Shown here: positions 33,671 through 45,192 of the stretch, piece after piece | How the letters are laid out: each line of letters starts with the position of its first letter | Numbering within the stretch: position 1 is the stretch's first letter | Assembly (NCBI RefSeq): GCF_019279795.1 | Contig: NC_056733.1 | Coordinates: forward strand, 1,117,400,682-1,117,464,681 | Direction: 5' to 3' | DNA: 64,000 nucleotides | Source of the DNA: Protopterus annectens | Lineage: Eukaryota > Chordata > Ceratodontiformes > Protopteridae | Program-made: the position numbers and the translations under genes | Notes under the pieces: generated by a model | Told to the model about the DNA's origin: nothing | Seen by the model: the letters and a program-made list of their open reading frames with translations, nothing else | The model's database searches: none

Positions 33671-35128
33671 TAATTGAAGGATTGTAAGGTATTCTAAACA
33701 TAACTGATGATCAGAGACATCTGCATAAGGCAAATACATTGAAGTTTAAAGAAGATGAGCAACCAGGAGTACCTCAGCTAATCCTTTTCCAAGAAATTAG
33801 AGACCATAAAACTTTGTTCTAGTCAAGCATTGCCAAGTGACAGAGAGGGAGCGAGAAAAACTTCTAAAGTTGTTTCCAAATGAAGCAGTCACAAAAAAAT
33901 GTTGGAAAAGTAAGACCTGAAATCTGGTGTATGTATTCCTGCTTGCTTTTGATGTAAATGCCTATGACATGCCTAATATAGTGGTAGAAGTGACTTGGCA
34001 GAGATCAGTACAAACGTAATACATTCACTGTCATATACGCTTCCTTGTGCACAAATACACAGGTATATATTTATACACTTATATGTATTTATGTATAACA
34101 TCTTAAAATGGGAATATTATATATTTATATATGGTTGTATAGCTTTAAGGGTGGAAGGATTCATATGAGGCTGATGAGCTCGCTAAAGTGAACTGATTTT
34201 GCTTGACTTGTGGTGCATAGAAATTCTAGATAATTCATTTGTAATTTAGATCTCATGAAGTTAGCTGTTGTATCTGTATCTTCTTTATTATGCTTCTTGA
34301 CATGACACTTAAAGGGATTCTCAAGATGAATGGCTATGATATTCTTTTATATTCATAACCATTAGGGTCACTTCTGTAAAGGCCATTTAAAGAGAAAACA
34401 AAGTCGCATCTCCTTTCATCAGTCAGCTAACAGGGCAAGATAGATGCAATTCAGCTACTAGATACTGGGGTAAGATTGAGCTGTAGGGAAGCCTGTAAGT
34501 TCTGGTTTCCTTCGTTTTGTGCATTCCAGAGTTTTTGTGCAGTCATCTTAAAAGTCAGGTGTCTTGTAGTTATACTCTCCAGCAAGGTAGTTTCTCAGTA
34601 AGACCCATACTTCTGCTTTATTGAGAAAGGTACCCTATTAGAGATTCCAGTCTATCGTTGATGATAGATGAGGGTATAATGTTGTGTTTCTTGTACTTAA
34701 AATACTGCAGCTAATCTGCTGTACCCAATTAAAATATTCAGGGATGATTTGACATGAAAGTTTTTGAAGTGAAAGCTACTTAATAATTGAGAGAATCTGT
34801 TTGTACTTTTGAGATGGGAACTTATTAGGCTAGTCAAAAAGCTGATTACCTTGGGCAATACCTGTGCTTTTCTGCAGATTGAAAGGATTCTGACCTATTG
34901 CTGACCAGAGCTGATAATGACCTTTGTAATACCCAAAGATAGTATCTGGCTTGTGTTGCTTATGTGTACAGTGAGGTTTCTTCCTGACCAGTAGTGGTAC
35001 CATGCCATCAGTTAAACCCTCACAGTGATTTCTTCTATTTTGATTCTGAGGACAGACAGTTCTTGAAATTTGCTTATTCAGAATCCAAGTCACAGTATGA
35101 CTAGGTAAGCATATTACATATGATGTTA
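33671..35128. other. Unassigned stretch
   Basis: No recognisable coding or repeat family on either strand. Confidence 0.4.
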
Positions 35129-35422
35129 TGTAGTCCAATCTCGCCTACATTCTTACCCTTGGGTTCGGAGCTGAACCTCGGCTCCGACTCGGCCATACTT
35201 AGCCACGGCCAAGAGCAAGACCACGTCTGAGTGTAACGAGTGGCAAACAAGATCTGGGATGGGCGCATTGCAGTATGTGATACCTCTTTGCCACAAGCTA
35301 ATTGAAGACTTCGAGCTAGAGTGTGGCCGAGTCGGAGCCGAGGTTCAGCTCCAAACCCAAGGGTAAGAATGTGAGGCGAGATGGACTGCATACATCGAAC
35401 GTTATGGTGAGTACATAACTTC
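35129..35422. mobile_element. Miniature DIRS derivative (terminal repeats only)
   Basis: 35130-35196 and 35324-35390 are near-perfect 67-nt inverted repeats whose sequence (GGGTTCGGAGCTGAACCTCG, CTCCGACTCGG) matches the E terminal repeats. The right side also has the E-like outer extension (GGTGAGTACATAAC) and the inner GGCAAACAAGATCTG block. All coding sequence is missing. Confidence 0.75.
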
Positions 35423-35618
35423 TTGTTTTCCTATGTAGAAATAACACTGATCATGACTCTTTTCACTTATTGTGCTAAATCTCGTAGTAATGCTGTGAAA
35501 GAGCAACACCCAGTTTAGTCCCTTCTGTAGCAAGTAGAGCTTGACTTCAAGAATGTTCTGATTTAAGCAGTTTTGTCCTGCAGCTTGAAAATGGCAAGTG
35601 TCTTGATGATCTTTTTTT

Positions 35619-36200
35619 TTTTAAACAAGAAACATCTTTGTTAAGTTGTCACTTATGACATAGGCAATCATACATTTATATAAGTGAAAACAAACAATAT
35701 TGACATAGTCACAGTTTCAAGCATTTTATATCACAAACCATATTGACATAATCCTAGTTGACAACATTATACATCACTTATAATCTACCCAGTTGTCAGT
35801 CAAACATTACGTATCTCATTCAGGTCCTGCCTTCTTTTAAACCTCATTCCTCCCCTGTCCTGTATGTATTATTCCCACAATTCCCATTTTTTCCTATGTA
35901 ATTTTCTCCTACCCTTTTTTAAAGATCCTTGTTCCAGTTGTTTTATCCCTGTTACTGTATTCACTACTTCTAGTACAGTTGATTTAGACTTTGATTTCCA
36001 TTTTCTAGTAATTGCTTTTTTGGCAGCCACCATACTTAGACTCAGCATGTCCTTACTATGGCTATACAGTTCCGATTCTGTATCATAGCTCAAAAAATAA
36101 TTCTCCAGTTACACCAGTTTGCTCATCTTGATAGAAAACCTTTTTCCTATAATTTCCTCTGAATGCTGCAGAAAACTGTAATTCTTTTTTCTGCGCTTAT
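35619..36200 (-). pseudogene. L1-type LINE 3' end
   Basis: The minus strand encodes MLSLSMVAAKKAITRKWKSK and a Lys-rich end, typical of the C-terminus of L1-clade ORF2. It is followed by about 240 bp of 3' UTR and an A-run (T-run on + at 35610-35621). The 5' part is missing. Confidence 0.65.
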
Positions 36201-37708
36201 AAAATACATTAGTTAAAGTGAAAATGTTCTTTGCATTAGTGGAGACATGAATAGTTTTCAGAAAACTTTCAGCATTTTAAAGGTGGAAAATTACTGCAAG
36301 TAAATGCTATGGATCAGAAACCTTAACTGATTTATGGCCTTTAAATGTTTCTTATATTTCCTGAACAGAGAAAATACTAGATTTGAGTGTTTCTGAGAAA
36401 TGGTCGCAAACATTTGTTTTATACATGTACAGAAGTGTGCTTGTTTGTGCACTCTTGACAGTATCTTACTTTATCCTTTACAAGGGATCTATTCAGCTTG
36501 TACTAAAGTAGCTGCATGACAGTACCTAACATTGTGATGTCCCTATTCTTCTTGTAGCTGAACTTTATACTGATTAAGATGTGGCTGTTAATGTACATGA
36601 TTGGGAGTGAGCAGTCTCCGACTCATTATATTGATATTCCAGTTGCATTGCTTGTCTGGATACAAAAGAAAATCACAGCAGACAAAAGCTGAAGCAGCTG
36701 TGGTTCTTGTCTTGAAAGCATATTGTTTACTTAATTAGGGAATATTATTTTGTCTGATAGAATGAATGTTGTTATAAATGCATAATTTCTGAAAGACAGA
36801 TATTGAATCCTAAGTAGATTAGCTCAGACTGCAATTTCACTTGGTACATTGTAATTGTCAGTATTTGCATGAGTGGTTGAACTAGTTAATTGCAGCTTAG
36901 TTTCAAATATCTGTAATTAAAAGCTTGCGTGCTTTTTGAGTAAGTCTGTGAGTGATATTAAAAAAGAATTGAATGAGGAATTATGGGGACATTGCTCTAC
37001 ATTTCCTTTTTCCAGAAGTGTAAATATCATTAAGCTGTTTCAGGTAATGCTGTAGCATATTAGGCCGCGCACATACTTGCGAGCTGACATTGCCTTCTTT
37101 GTAGTGAAGTCATCCTGATGCTGCTTTATAGTGCCAAGCTCCCAGGCAACCCAGCACAGGCTGTCAAACAGGTGGCAGAATCCCAGCATTTCTGGGAATC
37201 ACAATAACTGGTGCCAGTTGCTGCCACCCCCTTGCCATTTGTGGGGGTATTTTCTTTTTCTTCTGCTGTCTTAATCCTGTGTCCCCAGTTGGAAGGTTGT
37301 GGCACAATGGTTGTTAGGAAGTGAAGGCATAACAGTTCACAGGTTATATGTACATCTTTCATGTAGTAGAATACAAGTTATCCTTCACCTACAGAGAAAA
37401 AACGGGACATTCAGCCCTTATTCTCAATTTGTGCTGCTTGCTTGTGGATTCCAGATACAAGCTTGCTATTGTGTTATCCCCTCCAGTCCTCTTAACTGTC
37501 CCAATTTTAGAACAACTTTCCTATTTTTAGTACTGATTTGACCCTGCACATGATGTAATAATTTTTGATGTTATGTCTCCATTTTAAGTATTGATTCATC
37601 CCTTCTCACAATTTTCCGAATTCCTCTTTATCACACGTGAGTTTTGAAACTGCTTACTAGGTTCTATGTAGTTTGCTTGTTTTCACTTCTGAAACATGTT
37701 TCATTTAT
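36201..37708. other. Unassigned stretch
   Basis: AT-rich. The open frames at 37299-37541 and 37348-37530 show no motif I can name. Confidence 0.4.
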
Positions 37709-37710
37709 GG

Positions 37711-38056
37711 GTGACCGCAATGGTGCAGCGGTTTGCATTGTCGCCTCACAGCAAGAGGTTCTCTGTTTTGATTCTCGGCTGGGGTGCCTTTTTTGTGGAG
37801 TCTGCATGTCCTCCTTGTGTCATGTGGGTTTCATCTGGGTGCTCCGTTTTGTTCCCACACTCCACAGACATGCAGTAGGTGGATTGGACACTTTAAATTG
37901 GCCGTAGGTGCAAATGTGTAATATGGACGAACTACAGTGGCAGGGCTAGCCATTCGGTGATGTAAACCTGGGCTCGAGATGATTTTCACTGTTGAAGTGA
38001 TAACCCAACCCCATGTGCAAAATGTGTAAGAGGGGTTGAGGGTGGATGGATGGATT
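37711..38056 (+). mobile_element. tRNA-derived SINE
   Basis: A box TGGTGCAGCGG (37721-37731) and B box GTTTTGATTCT (37765-37775) are separated by GTCGCCTCACAGCAAGAGG. They are followed by GTGGAGTCTGCATGTCCTCC and a GGAT-rich tail. The head is shared with the SINE at 8328-8600. Similar sequences are common in fish genomes. Confidence 0.75.
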
Positions 38057-40164
38057 TATGTAGACAACGTAGTCAACAGAATACAAAAATAAAATAATGT
38101 CTGTGGAGATGATTATGATTTGGCTGTAATCAAGAAACATTTCATCCTTTGAAGTAGAATTAATGTTGTCTTCTGGTTCCAATTTGAGACTGGATACAGT
38201 TCTTAGACTGAAGTGAAAGATCAGCTGTGTATGAACTAGATGCACATTTCAGACATTTTAATATACAACTTGGTGATTTTATCTGGCTTTCTGAAGTAAT
38301 GTGTTCTCTTAGCAGTTCCCCTGAAAGTATTTCCTTGTTTAAACTGTACTAGTCTTTTAAGACTAACCACTAATAAGAGTGAGAAAAAATACAAGAACTT
38401 CTAATACCCATGCTTCACTCAAACCAGTGTGCAGATCTGTTTTTGTGGTTAGATAGTCACAGAATAAACCACAGGTATTCATTCTTATATAATAAGGAGT
38501 GTTGGAATGATCAGGTTTTCCCTAATAGTTAAAGAAGTTTATATCTCAGCACATATGTTCAGTGCTATCAAGCAAAGCTATAAAACATGGGATGCATGGC
38601 ACTGCCATGCATTAAATAATTGGTGGGTCCAGAGCACTCCTGACAAGTACTCATTTTGCTGTAGTGCATTATGTGAAGGTTCTTCAGGCATGATGCTTAG
38701 TGCAGTAATAATAGTAGTGATGATGATTGGGTAGTCAGCCCTCTAGCTTATGTCAGTCCCTTGCAGATTTCTTCTTTCCTTATAATCAGATGTCCACTGT
38801 ATGGAGATGTGTGTGCATCCTTATGTGGCTACTAAGGTGTCCCTGGGGGTATTCACGCCAACCTCCACATACCTTATTCACTTTTTTTTGCTACTGAGAA
38901 CTGATCATTTGCCCATCTGCATGGTTTTATGTGTGCTAAATGGCCATTTGCCTAAATCTGTCCCAAAACAGATATCTACATAAGAGGATAAATAAAATAT
39001 TTTTTGGAAAAAAATGCATTTTAACAATAAATTTCATAATCTCCAACAAACAAAGATGAGTTCTGAATTTGTTAAGCTAAAGATCTTCACGCAAGGCCAT
39101 TGTTTTGGGTTGGGTGGGGGAGAAGCATAACATCAAGTGCCGTGAATCTGTTATTGCTTTTACTATACAAGACCTCTTACCCATAGAGTGATCTCTTAAG
39201 GACTAGACAACTGGCATTTTATTGTGGTTTTCTGACCGATGATTTCTTCATCACTGTATAAGAAAAGCAAACATCCTCCCAGCGTAATAGCCAGGAAAAC
39301 TGAGTAAAATAAAAGAAATGTAAAACAAGGAATTCTACAGAGTTGCAGAAGGATATGCGGACCTAGCATGCCAAATGATTGATTTAGTTTTGTTGGACTT
39401 ATCACTTGATTTAATCAACATTTACACACATTTTTTTATACTCCTATCCCAAAGACAGTAGTATTTTTTGTCGTCCATGACAAGCATAAATGTTTCAGAA
39501 CCACCGTTCAGGCCAATAGCTTTGGCTGCTAACTGCAAGACTGAGTGCATTTTTCTGTTGAAAAATATTTTGAACAAGGTTATAGAAAAATAAACATTTA
39601 TTAAGGATTCTTTTTTGTGTATAAACTAAGGAATAACAATTTGCGAGAGGTGGAAGGTAGTATTTATTTAGTGACCGGTGATATAACAGTTATACCCATG
39701 ACACTAGTTTAGAAAATGTAAGCTTTTTTATGTCACTTTTTTCAAATAATGGCATCAAATTATGGTGTTGCTTAGTAGAATTGTTCCTTTCCAATAACTG
39801 TTTATGTTTAAGAACAACAGTTTCCATTAAGACCAAACGAAAGGAACCAATGTCATCAAAAAACACAGAAATCCGCATACAAGGTGCCAGTTTAGTGTGC
39901 GAGTTACCATAAATCTCAAGGAGAAATAAAATAATATTTGAACAGAAATTATATTGTAAAAATGTAAAGTGCATTTGTCCCATTTCATCATGACTTAATC
40001 AGAATAAAAATAGACTATTCAGTCGTTCCTTATGCAAGGTCATTTTCCATTAAGTAAAAGGGGTGACTATTGCTATAGGTCTTTGTCTGCTCCTACATTT
40101 ATATATTTAGTCGTGAACAGATGGGAAGTGGAAGTGTTTATATAAATGTTCTTAATTTAAATGT
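38057..40164. other. Unassigned stretch
   Basis: No clear gene or repeat family. The minus-strand open frame 39690-39983 is unrecognised. Confidence 0.4.
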
Positions 40165-40431
40165 GCTATTATGCACAGATTTTATTGCTGCTTTCTTTTT
40201 TGTAATAAATTATGGTGTTTCAGACAAAGTACTGATGTTTTGCATTCTAATTTTGAAATAAATTCTGATACTGTCCAGTTTCTTGACATTGAAGTGGTTT
40301 ATGATCATGACATCAGGTATTTGTCTTCTGTCTTGTACATGAAGCTTGTGTTTGAGAACGTTTGTGTACATGCTAGCAATGCTTACCCCAAATATGTTAA
40401 AAAAGAGTATGGTAAAGAAACAGACCATTAG
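40165..40431 (+). pseudogene. Penelope-like reverse transcriptase, C-terminal remnant
   Basis: SNFEINSDTVQFLDIEVVYD followed by SSVLYMKLVFENVCVHASNA and YPKYVKK fits the Penelope RT block 'F.I....V.FLD..V ... LY.KPTD.N..LH..S.HP...K'. The Pro-Thr-Asp triad is lost. Upstream RT motifs are not found. Confidence 0.55.
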
Positions 40432-40659
40432 GTAGTCTAGGTTGATTTCATCTATTTTTTTTTATATTGGTTTGATCACTTTGCTAACACTGTTTGAAAA
40501 AAGGGCTACATGCCCAGTTTTGCACAAGACATATTTCATGAATCTAAATTAGAAGATGCAAAACACAATTCCAAAAGCAGCTGGGGGTGAAGTTCTCCCA
40601 AAAAAGCAAAATGCAGTAACAAAACTCCAAGTTGAGAGCAAACACGGCTCTCTTGATAT

Positions 40660-40760
40660 TAAATAAAATATAAAACTTTTATTCAGGTACAAACTAGTGA
40701 GCGCTTTCGTGCCTCCTGGCACTTCTTCAGACAATGCAAACACTACAGAAATCTCAATAA
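40660..40760 (-). ncRNA. Hammerhead-ribozyme-like motif in a Penelope-type terminal repeat
   Basis: On the minus strand, CTGAAGA (40730-40724) is followed by a stem GTGCC-AGGA-GGCAC, GAAA (40708-40705), the palindrome AGCGCT and a C. The elements and order match a hammerhead core with a minimal helix III, as reported for Penelope-like elements. One extra A between CTGAAGA and stem II, and a weak stem I, argue that it may be inactive. Confidence 0.45.
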
Positions 40761-40984
40761 AAAAGGGTTGTCTCAACCACATTATTTCACAGCAACCAAT
40801 CATTTGTCTTCAACAATTAAAATTCGCCTGCTGGCAATATAATGTGAAGTCAGAGACTTCATACATCAACTAGCAAACAAAATCTTTATACAAAGATAAA
40901 AGGTCTGAAATTGCACATAAAAATAAAATAAAACAAAAGATTAATTCTCACTTTCATTATTCTCAACAACTATATAACCATATA

Positions 40985-41169
40985 GAAAAAAAATGTTATG
41001 ACTGGTGTTTGCTGCTGTCACTTTTCTATATGGTTATGGTTGTTTCACACCACTACCACATCCTCTACAAAGTACACATTTACTGTTACCCTTATATCTC
41101 CCAGTCTCTACCTCCTCAACACTAGCATGCTCTTCCCCTATAGACTCCTACCTAACTCTAAAAACACTG
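40985..41169 (+). pseudogene. L2/CR1-type LINE ('LINE-2'), N-terminal part
   Basis: An open frame (40998 on) encodes LISPSLYLLNTSMLFPYRLL and reaches base 41169, where DIRS C is inserted. The split codon G|TT resumes at 46784 and the frame continues into ILLSGDIHPNPG, a signature near the start of L2/CR1 ORF2. Confidence 0.65.
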
Positions 41170-41357
41170 ATGTCCTTCAAGGATGCATCTGCAGTCCTAA
41201 CAAATGGGTTGTCCTGGCCTCAGGCAGCCCTTCGGTCGGCCGGATTCCAAAGTCTGGGTCTGGCCTCGGCTGATGTCGCACTTCACCCGACGTCATAGCT
41301 GCAGTTCTGCAGGTATAAAGGCATCAGCCGACGCCATTTTCCTCAGTCTTTCTTGCC
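41170..41357 (+). repeat. Left inverted terminal repeat of DIRS C
   Basis: Matches the reverse complement of 46566-46783 with very few differences, suggesting a recent insertion. Confidence 0.9.
41288..41347 (+). promoter_or_regulatory. DIRS C promoter: CRE-like site, TATA box, initiator
   Basis: CGACGTCA starts near 41288, TATAAA is at 41314-41319 and the initiator A at 41345 (31-bp spacing). Confidence 0.7.
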
Positions 41358-41446
41358 GCGTGGCGCCCGAAGCAGAAGCTGTTCGCAAGTGCCGGTCGGT
41401 CAGAACCAGAGATTGCTACTACCGAAGACTTCTAAAAAGCTAAGTA

Positions 41447-41457
41447 CCCCGTTGGGG
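41447..41457 (+). promoter_or_regulatory. Conserved leader stem-loop CCCC-GTT-GGGG
   Basis: Identical to those in A, B and D, 20 bases before the gag ATG at 41478. Confidence 0.5.
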
Positions 41458-41477
41458 ACTCTTTCTTGCCTCAGCCG

Positions 41478-43285
41478 ATGTCAGAAAAAGTGAATAACTG
41501 TTTAACTTGTGGGAAACAAATACCTCATAAAGATTTCCACTCTTACTGCCTAGCTTGTTTAGGCCCAGACCACGACGTAGCAGCTTGTCTAGCCTGTGCT
41601 TCCTTCAACCGACGGACACTTAGACGTCGGTCGGAGTTTGCAGAGGAGTTTTTCGCCTCCGCTTTTGCTTATATCATGCCGTCGGAGACTCCGACTTCAC
41701 ATTTAGCTAAAAAGCGTAAGGAAAAGGACCGACACTCGCGGTCCGCGGTTTCGGCCGAAACCGCGGTTAAGCCAACAGAGTGTCGGTTTCGCTGAAACCG
41801 AGTCTGCGGTTCTTCCTTCGGCCGAAAGCATGCCTCCTACTACCGAGGCCTCTTCCAGCATGGCTGAATCTGCTACTGAAATTCCACCTGCTCTTACAGT
41901 TTCTCAGGATTTATCAGATACTATCCCCCTAGATGTATCTACTCCTGCACGTGGAGCTGCTAGGCCCCTGCATCCATGTCAATTAAGGCTTTTGCCAGGG
42001 CTAAAGCAGCTAAATCTTCAAAGGCCGTGCCTACTAAAGCCCCCTCTCACAGGCCTAGCTCTAGTACTCAAATGCTTAGTCTAGCAGAGGATCTCATTTC
42101 TTTGATCAGGGGAACCCAGCCTCACCCTGACAGGGCCTCTCACCCCCAGAGAAGAGGCCTAGAGCAGAGCCCCCTGAGCCAGTTTCTACTGATTACTCCT
42201 CAGATGATTCAGAAAATACAAACCCTCCAGAGGGCCCTTATTCTCCATATGAGGACTCTGATGCAGAAGACTCCATTCCTTCTGCCTCTCCTCCTGAGGA
42301 ATTTTCTTTTGGGGAAACCTTGCATGCTATGAGGGAACAATTTCAATGGCAGGGCCAGGATTTTTCAGACTCTAGGAAAAGGCTTAGGACCTTTTTGCAT
42401 TTGCCACAGCATAGGCCTTTAGCCATTCCTCCAGTACTTACAGTTGTGGATGATGCATTTAATGATGCTTGTACTGCTCCTGATTCACTTCCTCCGGCCC
42501 CTGCTAAGCCCGACAGATACTACAGGGTTCCAGACACACATTATCACTTGTATAAGGCTCCTTTTGCAGATCCTGAAACTATTTCACAGGGCCCCAAGGC
42601 TGTAGCAGCTACCTCTGCCAAAAACCCTCCCCTCTGAAAGGGAATCTAGGGCCTTAGAGAGATGGGGTAAAAAAGTTTATACTTCTGCTACTCTTTCGGC
42701 TAGGGCCTTAAACTGTCAATTCCACATGATTCAGTATCAGGAATTTATGTTAGATCAGTTAACTAAAAAACTGTCCTCGCCTGAACCTTTAGACCGAAAG
42801 TCTCTTCAGGAAATGGTACATAACATTCAGCAGGTCAGTAATCATTCCTTAAAATGCGGCTATGATGCACTGGAGGCTTCTTTTAGATCAGCTATGACTG
42901 GTACAGTGATCAGAAGGCATGCATGGTTAAAAGAGCAGTCCTTACCAGACCATGTAAAATCAAAGCTCCTAGATGCTCCCATGGATAAGCACAATTTGTT
43001 TGGCTCCCCTGCACAGCAAGTGCTGAAGAAGGTGGAAGAGAAAGCAAAATCTGTCCAGACATTCAAGGATTTCTTACAGGTCCAGCCACCAAGGTTTAGT
43101 AGGAACTGGCCTTCCAAGAATTGGTCCTTTCCAGACACCACCAGAGCACAGAGAGGCAGGAATAGGGGCCCAAGAGGCAGAGGTCAATCCAGAGGTGCCT
43201 ACAGGGACGCCAGTGGCAGCCTAACAACCAGCGAAGTACTGCCACAGATCCAGCCACTACCACTTCCACAGGACAATCACAGTGA
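41478..43285 (+). pseudogene. DIRS C ORF1, gag-like protein
   Basis: MSEKVNN start, Cys/His cluster, Ser/Thr/Ala-rich middle, RPLAIPPVLTVVDDAF, PDRYYRVPDTHYHLYK, HAWLKEQSLPDHVKSKLLD and an Arg/Gly-rich tail. Deletions near 41780, 41970 and 42625 shift the frame. The tail ends CAG TGA CTT (TGA 43283-43285). A 1-nt loss near 43207 fuses the gag and RT phases in this copy. Confidence 0.8.
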
Positions 43286-45192
43286 CTTGGCTCTGAAACC
43301 GCCTACCAGGGAACAACTAGAAGCACCCTTAGGCGGAAAGCTAGCCTTATTTTCAGTAAACTGGCATTACATTACAGGAGACAAATGGATTTTACAGACA
43401 ATAGACAAAGGTTACAGGTTTCACTTCCATACTCTACCAAGGAAGAGAGGAATGCCAAACCTACCTCCAAATCAAAAGACAAACGCTCTACAACAAATAG
43501 ACCACTTAATAAGGATGAGAGCTATAGAAAAGGTACCGTCTATGGAACAAGGGCAAGGATTTTACTCCAGACTTTTCCTGGTGCCAAGAAAGGAAAACCA
43601 ATGGAGACCTATTCTCGACCTGTCCGCTCTGAACACATATCTCATTGTTCCAAAATTCAAGATGCTGACCCTACAGCAGCTTCTTCCCATGCTGGGCAAG
43701 GAGTCTTGGCTGGTGACTCTGGATCTCAAGGAGGCATACCTGCACGTCCCCATATGACCAAATTGCAGAAGATACCTCAGATTTCTTGCAGGATCAGAGC
43801 ATTATCAATTCTCAGCATTGCCTTTTGGCTTATCTACTGCGCCCAGAGTATTCACGAAATGCCTGGCATCAGTAATTGTTCATTGCAGGCTTCAGGGAAT
43901 TCAAATTTATCCATACCTGGACGACTGCCTGTTACAAGCCGACAGCAAAGACAAATTAACAAAAGATTTGAAAAAGGTTATTCACCTGCTGCAAGCCCTG
44001 GGATACACAGTCAACACAAAAAAGTCAAGGCTGATACCATCCCAAAGGATAACCTTCCTGGGTGCAGAACTGGACACATTAAACCAGATGGCATTCCTCA
44101 CAGCAGAAAAACAGAAGCAGCTACCACTCTATTTCATGGCATTAACAACGCAGAACCAGCTTACAGCAAGGAAAATCCTGCAAGCCTTGGGTTACATGGC
44201 ATCCTGCATAATATTAATTCCACATGCAAGACTACATATGAGGAAGTTGCAATGGTACCTGAGGAATTTATGGTCTCAGCACAAGCACAGCCTAGAAACC
44301 CAAATTCCAATAATTCCATGCCTGAAGCAAGAATTCCAGTGGTGGGCCCAGGCCTGTCAATTGAAGAAAAGGGCTGCCCTTCCACAGGCCTCACCCAAGC
44401 CAGACTATCACCACGGACGCCTCAGACCTCGGTTGGGGGGCACACATGGTGGACAAGTGCATACAAGGCTTATGGACTCAAGACCAGATGAACCTACACA
44501 TAAACCAAAAAGAGATGCTGGCAGTAAAACAGGCAATTCAGACATTCAGACCATTACTTCAACAGGGTCATTTGCTGATAAGGACGGACAACACCACAGT
44601 TATGTGGTATATCAACAAACAGGGAGGCACACATTCATATCCTCTGTGCCGGATGGCAATGGACCTCTGGAATGTGGCCCTGAGCCTCAACATTCAGCTC
44701 CAAGCCATATTTGTGCCAGGAAAAGAAAATATACTGGCAGACATCTTAAGCAGAACCACCACGGATGCCCACGAATGGATGCTGCATCCAGACATCTTCA
44801 AAACCATCACAAGGAAATGGGGACAACCAGAAATAGACCTGTTCGCATCCCCACACAGCCACCAATTGGAAAAATTCTGCACAAGGACAGACCACCCACT
44901 TGCTTGGAAGGTGGACTCCCTATCCTTCAGTTGGGAAAACCTGACAGCATATGCATTCCCACCTCTTCCTTTGATGCACAAAGTGCTACTGAAGATCAAA
45001 GAAGATCACCCGAGGATCATCTTGATTGCTCCAGATTGGCCGAGGCAACATTGATACCCGCTACTGAGGAGTATGTCCCGGGAACACGCATGGCCTCTAC
45101 CCCTACTGCCTCTACTGCTAACACAGAACAAATTCAAAATCCTGCATCCAAACTTGAAAACACTGCAGCTTGCTGCGTGGAACATTACATAA
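43160..45192 (+). pseudogene. DIRS C ORF2: RT, RNase H and putative methyltransferase domain
   Basis: GGKLALFSVNWHY, LDLKEAYLHVPI followed by TGA at 43755-43757 (A has CGA there, a CpG transition), SALPFGLSTAPRVF, YPYLDDCL, and RNase H motifs RTDNTTVMWYINKQGG and ADILSR. IAPDWPRQH is followed by a TGA (45052-45054) where A has TGG. An insertion near 44365 shifts the frame between RT and RNase H. Confidence 0.85.

Noticed and set aside
34830..35138. 102-codon minus-strand frame
   Set aside because: No recognisable motif; likely chance.
37299..37541. Possible gene with cysteine-rich product
   Set aside because: No conserved domain and two overlapping frames on the same strand; kept as unassigned sequence.
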